From: Petaurus breviceps papuanus
Lineage: Eukaryota; Chordata; Mammalia; Diprotodontia; Petauridae
DNA: 64,000 nucleotides
NCBI GenBank assembly: GCA_028583685.1
Contig: JAMXIF010000043.1
Coordinates: forward strand, 4,004,314 to 4,068,313
Reading direction: 5' to 3'
The notes under the pieces are model-generated. The model searched no databases and had not been told where the DNA came from. It saw only the letters and a list, made by a program, of their open reading frames with translations. The position numbers and the translations under genes were made by a program. Position 1 is the first letter of the stretch. Each line of letters begins with the position of its first letter. This document shows positions 23,650-34,619 of this stretch, piece after piece.

Positions 23650-24335
23650 CCAGGGGAAAAAGAGTGCTTGTGATGACTCACAGAAAGCACAGGAAAGTAG
23701 AGTAAAAATACATTCTACCACTTTGGAAGAACTGAAAATTTATAGATCCCTCCCTTCCCCCATAACTTGCTTTGAAAACAGCTACATTAAAACAAACAAA
23801 AAAAAAACCAACAACAAAAACTAAAACTTGGTACAGTGTCCCTTTACCCTAGGAGAGTCCAACTTAAAAAAAAGGAAGAAAGTCAAGAAATAGACTGGAA
23901 AAGATAAGCAAAAAACAAAAAAAAAGACATTTTCCATAGAAAGTTATTATGGTGACAGGGAAAATCAAAACACACATTTAGAAGACAACAAAGTCAAAAT
24001 TGATACATCCAAAAAAAATGTGGATTGGTCTCAGGCCCCAAAATAATTTATTGAAGATTTCAGAAATTATTTTGAAAATCAAAGAATAGAAATGAAGAAA
24101 AAGTTAAGAAAAGAGATGAGTAATGAAAAAAATTATGCGGAATAAATGTCCATAGATTGGTAAATGAGGAAAAAATACTTAAGAAAACAATACTTTAAAG
24201 GAAACAGAATAGATAAAATGCTAAAAGAGACAAAAAAATTGATTGAAGAAAACTCTTCAAAAGCATAATTGGCCAAATCATAAAAGAGGAACAGAAATTC
24301 ACAGAAAAAAAAAACTCTTTAAAAAGTAGAATTGG
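23650..24335 (+). mobile_element. L1 fragment (5' UTR end and ORF1 start)
   Basis: It shares 'agagtgcttgtgatgactca', 'gaagacaacaaagtcaaaat' and 'attggtctcaggcc' blocks with the L1 at 34,620 and ends inside the ORF1 coiled-coil region. It is truncated on both sides, A-rich and non-coding now. Confidence 0.7.
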
Positions 24336-25745
24336 CAGTGGACAGAGGCAATATGGCAAAGAAAATGCAGAGAATTGTCTGAGCTCACCACAAACCCAAT
24401 TTAATCAACTTTAAATAATGCCTCAAAATGAATTCTGGCATTTTAGAATGGATAGGATAAAACACTTTTCTAGCCCAAGACAATTTAGAATGTAAGCAGA
24501 AAAGACCTGTTACACCAGGGTGAGATTAGAGAGCAATTAAGCATAGGCTGCACACCAGTCAACCCAATGGGTCTTTGGGGTGACTGAAAAGTGGTTTCAA
24601 TGGCCATCTCTTGACCTCTAAGCCCACAAATGATATGGAGGTCAAGAGAACTGATCGGGAGATGACAGGGTCCTTTGGCTGTCATCAAGGGTAAGGCATA
24701 TGCACTGCCCATATTGGATCTGGGTCTCAGTCCTGGGTTTCAGTCACATAGTGAGGAGGGACACCGTACACCAGACTTTCCTGCTACATGGGAGAAGGGA
24801 CTCTGGTCAGAGTTCTGTGGGAAAAAAGGAGTAATTGTGGTCACTCTCAAACCAGAGCACAGATCAAGGTAATAATAAACACCCTTCTCCCTAGATCATA
24901 CCAACTTAGAAGAAGAAAAAAAACATTTATAATTCCCCAAAATTATCTCTGAAAACAGCTGCACAAAAACCTGAAATTTGGGATTGTATCATCCTCATTA
25001 CTAAAGAAGAGTTCCAATTTAGCATAGAATTAAAAAAAACAAGAAATAATTAGAAAAATTAGCAAAGAAGAGAAAATGGTTCTGATTATTGAAAGTTATT
25101 ATGGTGACAAGGATTATAAAAACAAAAACTCAGAAGACAAAAAGTCCAACGTACTACACCAAAAGCCTCAAAGAAAAATACGAATTGGTCTCAGGCCATG
25201 AATGAATTAAAAAAGGATTTGAAAAATCACATAAGTGGGGTAGTGAAAAATTAGAAAGAGAAATGAGAATGATACAAGACAATCATTTAAAAAAAGAGTC
25301 AACAGCTTTGCAAAGAAATCTCAAAGTAATACTGAAAAAAAAATGACACCTTAAAAATGGAATAAGCCAAATAGTAAAAGATATACAAAAATTCACTGAA
25401 GAGAAGAACTTAAAAAAATAGAATTGGTCAAATTGGAAAAGAGATATAAAAATTATCTAAAGAAAACTTTAAAAACTAGACTTGGGCATGTGGAAAAGGA
25501 AGTACAAAAGTTCACTGAAGAACACACTATCTTAAAAATTAGAATTGTGAAAGTGGAAGCTAATAACTTTCTGAGATGTCAAAAAACAACCAAGTGAAAT
25601 AAAAAAGGAAAAATAGAAGAAAAATTGAAGTATCTCATTGGGAAAAAAAAAAACTTACCTGGGAAATAAATCCCAGAGAAATAATTTTAAAATTATCAGA
25701 CTACCTGAAAGTTATGATAAAAAAAGGAGATTAGACATCGCCTTT

Positions 25746-26086
25746 TGTTGAGGGCCACCTTCAGTTAGGCAGGTAGAAGGAACCAGCTTCTTGCATCTCC
25801 TCCTAGGCCAACTGGATGCTGGCTCATCACTCTCCCAGACGTGCAGGGAACAAAGCACCCTGAATTCTTACTCACCCTGGTAGTAGTGAAATGCAAAGGG
25901 AACTAAGTATAAGGGAAATGTACAACCGATCCTGTGTGATAAAGGAACTAGTTTACTCTGTAAAAGGTATATAAACTCTGATCCTCAGATGAATAAATTA
26001 ACTTTACTGCTGTGAAGCTTCTGCCTGGCCCACGTCTTCATTCCATGTTTTCCATTTCATTGTGGCCACCCTTGAACTGGCCTCAA
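25746..26086 (+). mobile_element. Solo LTR, family C
   Basis: A 341 bp unit starting TGTTGAGGGCC and ending GGCCTCAA (imperfect inverted ends), flanked by perfect 5 bp duplications ccttt (25,741-25,745 and 26,087-26,091). It has a TATATAAAC TATA-like box at about 25,968 and AATAAA at about 25,992, so it is plus-oriented. The target is L1 ORF1, and the uninterrupted site can be seen in the L1 at 36,664. There is no internal region, so it is a solo LTR fossil. A non-autonomous LTR element is the alternative. Confidence 0.78.
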
Positions 26087-27599
26087 CCTTTCAAGAAATT
26101 GCCAAGAAAACAGCCCTGATATTCTAAACAAAAGGGCAAAATGGGAATTTAAATAATCCACCCATCACTTCCTGAATGAGATCCCAAAATGAAAATTCCT
26201 AACAATATTATAGCCCAATTCCATATCTCCCAGGTCAAGGAGAAAATAGTGCAAACAGCGAAAAAGAAACAGTTCAAATGTCCTGGAAATATAGTCAAGA
26301 TAACCCAAGATTTAGTAGTTTCTACTTTCAAAGATCAAAAAGCTTTCAATATAATATTCTAGATGGCAAAAAAAGCTAGCATTATACCCAAGAATCACTT
26401 ATGAAGCAAAACTGAGTGTAACTCTTCAGGGGAAAAATAAATATTCAATGAAATGGAGGACTTTCAAGCATTACTGACAAAAAAACCAAAGCTGGAGAGA
26501 AAATTTGACTTTCAAATATAAGAATCAAGAGAAACATAAAAAGGTAAATAGGAAAGAGAAATCACAAGGGGTTCAACAAGTTTAAACTACATTTATACAT
26601 GGAAAAAAAGGCACTTGTAACTCCTAAAAAGTTTCTCATCATTAGGGCAGTTAGAAAGAGTATAACTATACAGAGGGCATGGTTATGAGTTGAATATAAT
26701 GGCAGGGGTATCTAAAAAAGATAGAATTAAAGGGTATGAGAGAGGAAAACAATGGGAGAGGGGAAAAGTGATATGGGGTAAATTTTCAGACATAAAAGAT
26801 GTGTGAAAGAGATTTTACAGTGGAGAGGAGGAAGGTGGGGGAAGTGGATGTGGTGTGTGAACTTTATTCTCATTGGAATTGGCTTAAAGAGGAAATAACA
26901 TATATATGCAGTTGTGTATAGAAATCTATGTAATCATACAGGAAAGAAGGAGGGGAATGAAGGGAAAGAAAGGGAGGAATGATTGATATAAAGGACAGTG
27001 GATTGGGGGAGACCATAGTTAGAAGCAAATCACTTTTAAGGATGGACAGGCTTGAAGGATAGAAAGTAGGATAAATAGGGGAAAATAGGATGGAGGGAAA
27101 AAATAGTAATCATAATTGAAAAGAAATTACTTTTTTCTCTTAAAGGCCTTGTTTCTCAAATATATAGATAAGTGAGTCAAATTTATAGACATAAGAGCCA
27201 TTCTTCAATAGATAAATGGGCAAATGATAAGAACAGACAGTTTTCAGATAGAGTAATGAAAGGTATTTATAGTCATATAAAAATTACTGTAATTCACTAC
27301 TGATTAGAGTAATAAAAATTAAAACAACTCTGAGCTACCACCCACACCTTTCAGATTGTGTCATATGACAGAAAAGGAAAATTATAAATATTTGAGGTGA
27401 TGTGGGAAAATTGAAACACCAATGTGTTTTTGTTGGAGTTGTGAATGAATCAAGCCATTCTGGATAATAATGTGAAACTGTCCAAAGGGCTATAAAAACC
27501 TTTGACCAAAAAATATCACTAATATCTTTTTTTATCACCAAGTGCAGAGAGAAAGTAAAAGAACCTATATTCAAAAAGATTAATAGCAGGTATTTTTGT

Positions 27600-27835
27600 C
27601 ATGGCAAACAGAAATTGCAAATTGAGGGGATGCCCATCAATTGGGCAATGGGTGTACAAGTTGTGGTATATGATTGTGATGGAATACTATTTATTGTGCT
27701 ATAAGAAATGGTGAGCAGCTTTATGCCAGTAAAGAATTGGAAATAAAGAGGATGCCCATCAATTGGGGAATGGCTGAATAAGCTGTAGAGTATGAATGTA
27801 ATGGAATGATATTGTTCAATTAGAAATGATGAAAA
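27600..27835 (+). repeat. Imperfect tandem duplication within L1 ORF2 end
   Basis: The stretch 'gaggggatgcccatcaattg' ... 'gtgctataagaaatggtgag' (27,600-27,715) is followed by a diverged second version (27,725-27,835: 'agaggatgcccatcaattgg'). This segment is single-copy in normal L1. A short second L1 piece inserted in line is the alternative. Confidence 0.6.
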
Positions 27836-27983
27836 GGGGCCGGCTAGGTGGTGCAGTGCGTAAGAGAACTGGCCCCAGAATCGGGAGGACTGGGGATTGG
27901 TTACAACCTCAGATATTTAACACCCACACAAAAAAACTTGTCGTGTAACCTTGGGCAAGTTACTTAATCCCAATTGCTTTAAA
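27836..27983 (+). mobile_element. tRNA-derived SINE
   Basis: The head 'ggggccggctaggtggtgca' is followed by the body 'gtgtaaccttgggcaagtta' and a short A tail. The target duplication is aaatgatgaaaagg (27,824) and aaatgatgaacagg (27,984). It inserted into the L1 3' region. Confidence 0.85.
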
Positions 27984-28259
27984 AAATGATGAACAGGCAG
28001 ACATCAAAAATACCTGGTAAGAGTTGCATGAACTGATGCTGAGTAAAGTGAAAAGTGAGTAGAACCAGGAAAACATTGGACTCAATAACAGAAACATTGT
28101 GCAGTAACCAACTTTGATAGACTTAGTTCTTCTCAGCAATGCAGTGAACTAAGACAATCCCAAAAGACTCATGAAGGAAAATGCAATCTATATTCAGAGT
28201 GAGGAAAAAAAAACAACAACAAAAAAAACCTGTTGAGTCTGAATGCAGACTGAACATAC

Positions 28260-28260
<1 letters not shown>

Positions 28261-28351
<91 letters not shown>

Positions 28352-28362
28352 CTCTCTCTCTT
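28261..28362. repeat. (TC)n microsatellite
   Basis: A roughly 100 bp ct run with a few tg interruptions at its right end, inside the L1 3' UTR. It makes long open frames on both strands (SLSLSL and REREREs) that are not genes. Confidence 0.95.
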
Positions 28363-28574
28363 TTGCTTTTCTCATGGTTTTTCCTTTTGGTGACTCTTCC
28401 CTATAACATAAATAAAGTGTAAATATGTTTAATATGATTGAACATGTATAGCCTATATCAGATTACATACCATCTTAGAGAGTGGGGAGAGAAAAGAGGG
28501 AGAAGAAAATTTAATACTCAAAATCTTATAAAAGTGAATGTTGAAAACTAAAACTAACAAACTAAATACTTTTT

Positions 28575-28880
28575 AAAAATACATGATAAGCAGGATGCTG
28601 TCAGAAAATCCTGGAAAGACTTACGAACACTGATGCAAAGTGAAATGTTTAGAACCAGGAGAAATGTTTACCTAGTAACAGCAATACTGTATGATGATCA
28701 ACTGTGAACTTAGCTATTCTCAGCTATACAATGAACCGAGACAATTTTGGAGAACTTATGATGAAAAATGCTACTGACCTCCAGACAAAGAACTGATGGA
28801 TCTGAATGTAAATTGAAGTATATATATATATTTAATTTTCATGACATGGACTAATATGGAAATAAAGTAACACAAAAAAA
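28575..28880 (+). mobile_element. 5'-truncated L1 3' end
   Basis: It carries 'ctggaaagacttacgaacac', 'gatgatcaactgtgaactta' and 'gacatggactaatatggaaa', the L1 3' end again, directly after the end of the previous L1. It is a short separate copy. Confidence 0.7.
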
Positions 28881-29072
28881 CCAAGTACGTAAATAGTTCT
28901 AGCAAAATTTCTCAAACATTTCCTTATCAGTACAGAATGTCTTTAGTTCCTTTCATCAGCAAGCTTATTGAATGGTTTCTAATCCTTACAACGTGTTGGT
29001 CAATCAAATAAGAAGAAAATGAACATTATCTATTCTATAATTCCAGATTCAATTTGTTTTCCATTGTACTAA

Positions 29073-30226
29073 TGTAATAGTAATGGAATTTAAAGATCCC
29101 CCTGTATTGGCTAGGTTTTTGGATTGATTGCGTTAAAACCCAGAGCTTGTAAATCCGACTTGTGGGATGGACTTTTTGATGTGAAAAGAGAGTGCTGAAC
29201 TGGGAGGAGCTGGTGATGTAAAATTTAGAGAGACACAAGAAAAGAGAGAGGCAGAAGAACTTTTTGGAAGCAGCATCTTGGAGGCAGAGAGAGGTGGAGA
29301 GGATTGCTGAGGGTCAGTTTGAATTGCCTAGGACTTTTGAGAGCTGCCACCCAGAGCTGCCAAGGACTGAGGAGACATGACTGTTATGCTGGTACTTTGT
29401 CTGCCTGTTTTGATGTTGTTTTGCCAGATTTTTTCACTGATGAAAGACAGTCCTGTTGTTGCAGAGGTTCTGGAACCTTGCTGTTGGTTCAGAGCTTCTG
29501 AGACTGTTCTGCAGACAGAGAGTTAATTCTGTCCACTGGTGAGGGCCAATGCTATTGTTGCAGAGGTCCTGGAACCTTGCTGTTGGTTCAGAAGCCCTGA
29601 AGAAGGATTTTCTTGTTGTATGTTTACAGAAATCCTGGAAGAGGGTTTTGCTAATGTTTTCAGGGGTCCTAGGACTGTTCTGCAGACAGAGAATGAATTA
29701 ATGAAGACATTGGCAATGTATCTTGTGGCCTTGCTAAGCTTTGTCTCCCCAGGAACAAAGATTGCTGAGAACTTGCCTTGGGTCAAGATGAAAAAAAGAC
29801 CTCTCTTTGGGTATTAAATGCTATGCTTAAGCTTGTTGTAACTCTGGGGTAGATGGCCTATTCAGTTGTAATCCAAAGGTAGGAAACTTTTGACTTTTTT
29901 ATGCTCTGTGATTGAACAAATGAATGTACTTTACTTATGATTGGAAACTAATCTCCATTTGAGAAGAGGGGCTTTGTGATTGACCAAATGAATGTACAGC
30001 CTAGGGGTGGTGTAGTACTTAGAAGAGGGTCTTTGGTATTGACTAAATGAATTATAATGTCCAGGGATGGAGTAGTACTTGGAGATTATTGAATTATAGT
30101 TGGTGAATGCTCTATTTTGAATGATGCTATATTTTGATTTTCTCTGTTAATTTTTCACTGAATAAAATGGAGAGCACCTATGCTGGTATTTTGAACCTTG
30201 GGAAGTTGCCTTTGCTTGGCATTACA
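29073..30226 (+). mobile_element. Solo LTR, family B, copy 1 (long LTR with internal frame)
   Basis: 1,154 bp, starting TGTAATAGTAATGG and ending GGCATTACA, flanked by perfect 5 bp duplications actaa (29,068-29,072 and 30,227-30,231). AATAAA near 30,160 sets the plus orientation. It is homologous along its length to 56,223-57,399. It contains the same LTR-internal reading frame (hydrophobic start near 29,380; C-terminal piece open at 29,539-29,817 ending MKKRPLFGY). The frame in this copy looks broken. No gag, pol or env is adjacent. Confidence 0.85.
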
Positions 30227-30231
30227 ACTAA

Positions 30232-32220
30232 TTATCCCTTATTTATATTGTAGTAATTATCCCTTTTGCCTGCTATGCAATGCTTTTTCCCTTTTTAATT
30301 TGATTTGTTACTTTTTAATATGGAAATTGTTTCCATTGCCTAATTTCAGATATATCAACAACCCACCAATGCTTAGTGCTGTCTTTGAGGATCTGTTAAT
30401 GTCTTCTTTTTCTTTTGTTGCACATAGACTTTGTATTATGTAAAGTCATATGACCATGAATATCACTTCTGAGTTTCTTTACATATTAGTCCTTTTCCTC
30501 CCATGCAACTATCATCCTGATGAAACATTCCAGATTCTTCTCTGGAACCCTGTATTCCTGCATGGTGAGAAGTAATTATATCTAGGTAAACCCATACCTA
30601 TTAGTCAGTTTCCTGCCATCCTGTGGACCCTCTTCTTTACAGTTCTTCCTTATGCAATAGTAATAATATCAATTATGTAAAGGATATGTCAATTACTTAC
30701 CAGAATTTGCAGATTTAAATGACTTCCCTTACCACAGTTCCCCTATATTCATTATCTTCCCCTATTTGAACTTAAGGTCTTTGAAGGTAGGGACTTTTTA
30801 AACTTTTGCATTTCTATCTCCATCACTAAATATGGTACCCAGAATATAATAGATGTTTTTTTTTTATTATTATTCATTTTTTTAAATTTATTTGTTGATT
30901 CATTCATTCACAGGTAAGTCTCTTAATGAAAGTGTACCCACTTATACTTTTGACACTATCCCTATTATTCTCTATAGAATTTAAATTAGAAGTTTACTTA
31001 GGTAGTTTTGGTTCCCTTCCCTCTCCATTTTCAGTTTAAAGTCCTTGATGACAACTGCAAGTCTCCAGACAAACACATTCTTCTCTGTTCTTGTTAGATT
31101 AACAACACCCCTGGAGAAAGCCCTTTAGCTAATACCCAGAAATCCAAATCCTGTTTTCCCACATCATCATCTTAGCTGGCCACCAAACAAAATTCCCTCA
31201 CTCTCAACCCATTGTTTTTCTTCAATGTTGATTTATTAATCATTTCTCAAAAACAGAATCCTCTAATGCTGGGTGTTGTATATGATAAATTGAACTGTCT
31301 TTGCTCCTTTGACCTTAAGTGAAGAATACTAAATGGAAACTTATTTTTTTGGAAAGGAAATCTTTTTGGGGAAGTTCTTCTGAATTGATTTTGAAAAACA
31401 AAACAAAACCTTCCAGTTCTCAACACTTACCCTCCCACAGAAATGTCCGAAGTACTTTTTCAAATGTTATTCTTAATTGTTTTAATATACTTCAAAACAG
31501 ATATGTTCTCATTGATGTGGTACTCTTTCAGTCACTGAAGATTGCAATTCTTCTCAGCCTTCTACTGCATGATATTTGTCTATGGCTTCCCATATGGAAT
31601 TTTCTTATATGCTGAAATCTTTCCTTTATTGTTTTTCTAGCAACCTTTTTCTTGTGCTTTATGTTATAGCAAGTTGTTTTTTTTTCCTTTTGGGTCACCT
31701 ATAGTTTAGATCATTAGGAGATAGTGGCTTTCTCTCACTTGCAGAGTTAAAGATGAATTTTGTGTTAAGAAAGAGATGGGACTTAAAGTACTTTTTGCCA
31801 AATGCATGTTAGGTCATGCTGTTCATCCTTTTCAATTTTAATACCAGTTCATTGCCTGTCATGAGTGTCTTTCCAAGATTTCTATATGGAAGGAAAAAAG
31901 TCAATATTCTACCAATACAAATAAATGTATATTACTGATAATTTTTTTCCTATATAAAATTTTATGCCAATCACCTTTGAGTGGGTACCAGTCTTATTGC
32001 TGAGGTTGTATTGCATTCTTGGACTTTTAAAAATTTAAACAATATATGAAAATGTGCACATGGAGGACTACATTATGTATTAGGAAGGACTTCATTATTT
32101 TCATACATCCATATCTATTATCTATTTGGATTCCATACAGGGCATCTTTGGTGACAATTCTAGACACCTTTGGAATGCATTTTTATTGTTCAATTATTTA
32201 CTCACACTTAACTTTTGTGA
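30232..32220. other. Mostly unassigned DNA; L2 3' end at about 30,755-30,870
   Basis: 30,755-30,870 resembles an L2 terminal block ('ggtctttgaaggtagggact', 'tatctccatcactaaatatg'). The remainder has no recognised repeat. The 98-codon frame at 31,319-31,615 and the shorter frames lack any family signature. Confidence 0.4.
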
Positions 32221-32224
32221 CTCC

Positions 32225-32395
32225 ATGGACCATACTATTCATCAGGTTTTCATAGCAAAGATAATGGAGTGGTTTACCATTTCCTTCTTTAGTGGATTAT
32301 GGCAAACAGAAGTTAAGTGACTTGCAGGGTCACACAGATAATAAATATCTGAGAACAGGTTTGAACTCAGTGTCTTCCTCACTTTAATATCTACT
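32225..32395 (-). mobile_element. CORE-SINE/MIR-type element, minus strand
   Basis: It carries 'ataatggagtggtttaccat', 'agttaagtgacttgcagggt', 'cacacagataataaatatct' and 'ggtttgaactcagtgtcttc' in the reverse-complement order of marsupial MIR/CORE SINEs. The ends are decayed. Confidence 0.75.
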
Positions 32396-32514
32396 AAAAT
32401 TCCAAGTATCTGAATTACTGTTATGTCAAAAAGAGAGTGGACTTGTTCTATTTTTTCCCCCACAGGGAAGGACAAGAATCTATTGAAGGTTTTTACAAAG
32501 AGGTACATTTAGGT

Positions 32515-32725
32515 TTAATATAAGGGAAAACTCCCTAATGATTATACCTCTCCTAAAGTAGGATGAAATATCTCTGGAGCTATAGAACTGTTTTTCTTCC
32601 TGACTGTTTTCAAGCAAAGACTGGATTACCACCAATTGGATATTTTTGATTTGGGCCCTTTTTCAGGTTTGGGCTAGATTAAAGTCCTTCTAACTCTAAA
32701 ATTCTCTGATTCTGTGATCTTTTGA
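32515..32725 (+). mobile_element. CR1/L3 LINE 3' end
   Basis: The blocks 'ggaaaactccctaatgatta', 'tttcaagcaaagactggatt', 'caggtttgggctagattaaa' and 'tctgattctgtgatct' follow the CR1/L3 3' UTR in order. Confidence 0.7.
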
Positions 32726-33104
32726 AAAAAGAAAAGGTTGTTTGATAATTTCCCTGTTGCACTTTCTCATCTACTCAGGACACAATGTTGTGATATCTAC
32801 AGAGACCTGTCCTTCTGCATAGCTCTCCTTGTTCTGAGTTTTTCTTTCTATTCTTCTCCCACCAACATCATGCTACAGAAGTGAATCTATACTTAAGATG
32901 ATAATGAGGAATTGTTGTATCATTTTAACATATTATATTGTCTTTTGATTAAAGAATATTATGCAGGCCTCTGAGTTCATGTTGCAGAAAAACCATGGTA
33001 TTGGAATACCATCCATTAACACAGATTAACCATCTGAATATAATTGAGGGAACTTAATTACTGTTATATCTCATAGTGTTCTGGGATATTAAATGACAAT
33101 CTAG

Positions 33105-33205
33105 TCAAACTGTTAGACTGTGTCAGAGATAGAACATTTATCTAGATCTTCCTTATTCTGTGACCAGCACTATGTCCACTGCATCATACTGACTCTCTAA
33201 TAAGA
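33105..33205 (-). mobile_element. MIR fragment, minus strand
   Basis: Only the end block 'gaccagcactatgtccactg' plus 'catcatactgactct' is clear. Low-information fragment. Confidence 0.45.
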
Positions 33206-33389
33206 TATGCACTTTGCTCTTATGACTTAGTATTTTTTTCCTCTATGCATACAATTATAAAGAAGTCTTAAATTTTTGGAGATAACTATTGAACTTGCCA
33301 CAATTTAAATGTCATAAGATGTCTCATTATCTTAATTAAAAATAGAAAAAAAATAAACCTGTGTTTACTGTTGAACAAAGACATCCCTA

Positions 33390-34610
33390 AAATCTAGTAA
33401 GGAAATAATACAAATAATTCTAATGCAACTTATACTATAACTATGAACATAAGAGTGGTCAAAGAAAAAGTATGAAATTGAAGGGGAATTTAAAATTTTT
33501 TTTCTAAGATTAGGGAAAAAGAAACTGAGCTGGGCAAAAAACAAAGAAAATATTTTCAAGAGGTATAAATTTGGAAACATCTATCATGAGGGAAGCCTGT
33601 AACTTTCATATCACATGGATAGGAGACAGATCTTGGTCAAATGAGGCAGTCATGATTTCAAAAGATAACCTGAAGAGTTTGATTACATAAAATTGAAACA
33701 ACCTCCACAAACACAATTCAGCTATAATGAAAATCAAAATAATTGAGTTGGTGGGAGTCTTTGCACCAAATATTTCTGACAAAGATCTGATGTTCAAAAA
33801 ATATATGGAATTGACCAATATATTAGGGAGTCATCCCTCAGAAATTAAATGTACAATGATGAGAACAGATAATTTTTCAAAGAAATGGAAGATATCTACA
33901 GCTTTGAGGGGGAAAAACTTGCAAATTGCTAATAATAAGAGAAATGCAAATCAAAACAATTTCAGTGTTCTACTTTACATTTATTAGACCAGCAATGTAC
34001 AAAAGAATCTAAATTTTGGTTAAGTTGTGGGATTATAGATATACTAACATGTTTTGGGTGGAATTGTGAATTGGTATGATTCCTCTGGAAAGCAAATTCA
34101 AAACATATGCCAAAATTCTATAGACTGTGTATACCCTTTAAGGCAGTAATAGAATTCCTTGGTATACATATACCTTTAAGAGGATGAAGACAGAGAAGAA
34201 GATAGTATTTATGTACAAATATTTATAGTAGGACATTTTGGTATAGCAAAGAAATGGAAATTCAAGCTTTTTTCATCAGTTGGAGAATGGGTGAAAAAAT
34301 ATGATACATAAATGTAATTAAATATTATTATGCCATAAGACCATAAAAAGGATTCAAAGAAACATAGGAAGAATTATGAATTAATGCAGAGTGAAATGAA
34401 AGGAATCAGTGTGGGGTGGGGGCATAAATTACACAGTGACTATGATAATGTAAAATAAAACAAACTGAGAGACTTAAGAACTAAGGTCAGCATCAATGAC
34501 AATAAGACTGATGACATATGATTCTCACTTCTTAGAAGAAGTAATGGATATGGGCAGAATAAATATACATATTGAGGTATGGACTATATTTATTTGTTAA
34601 AAGAGAGGGC
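33390..34610 (+). mobile_element. Old L1 ORF2 3' fragment
   Basis: It carries the decayed ORF2 C-terminal region ('gtcatccctcagaaattaaa', 'agagaaatgcaaatcaaaac', 'tataccctttaaggcagtaa', 'aatattattatgccataaga') and an L1 3' UTR ending near 34,610. It is more diverged than the 18.6 or 24.3 kb L1 copies. The open frame at 33,727-33,987 is a remnant of ORF2. Confidence 0.75.
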
Positions 34611-34619
34611 TTCAAATTG

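Larger units (their letters stand above)
24338..28570 (+). mobile_element. L1 LINE lacking most of ORF2, plus strand
   Basis: The 5' UTR starts at about 24,338 (ggcagtggacagaggcaata). Decayed ORF1 follows at about 25,100-26,560 (coiled coil, then '..ATAAATCCCAGAGAAATAAT', the RRM start), then an inter-ORF stretch. At about 27,130 it passes to the ORF2 C-terminal end (AATAGATAAATGGGCAAATG) and the L1 3' UTR, ending at about 28,565. The endonuclease and most of the reverse transcriptase are missing. It is interrupted by the LTR at 25,746, the SINE at 27,836 and a tandem duplication at 27,600-27,835. Confidence 0.75.

Noticed and set aside
28169-28393. Open frames on both strands of about 70 codons
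   Set aside because: They are made by the (TC)n microsatellite in an L1 3' UTR.
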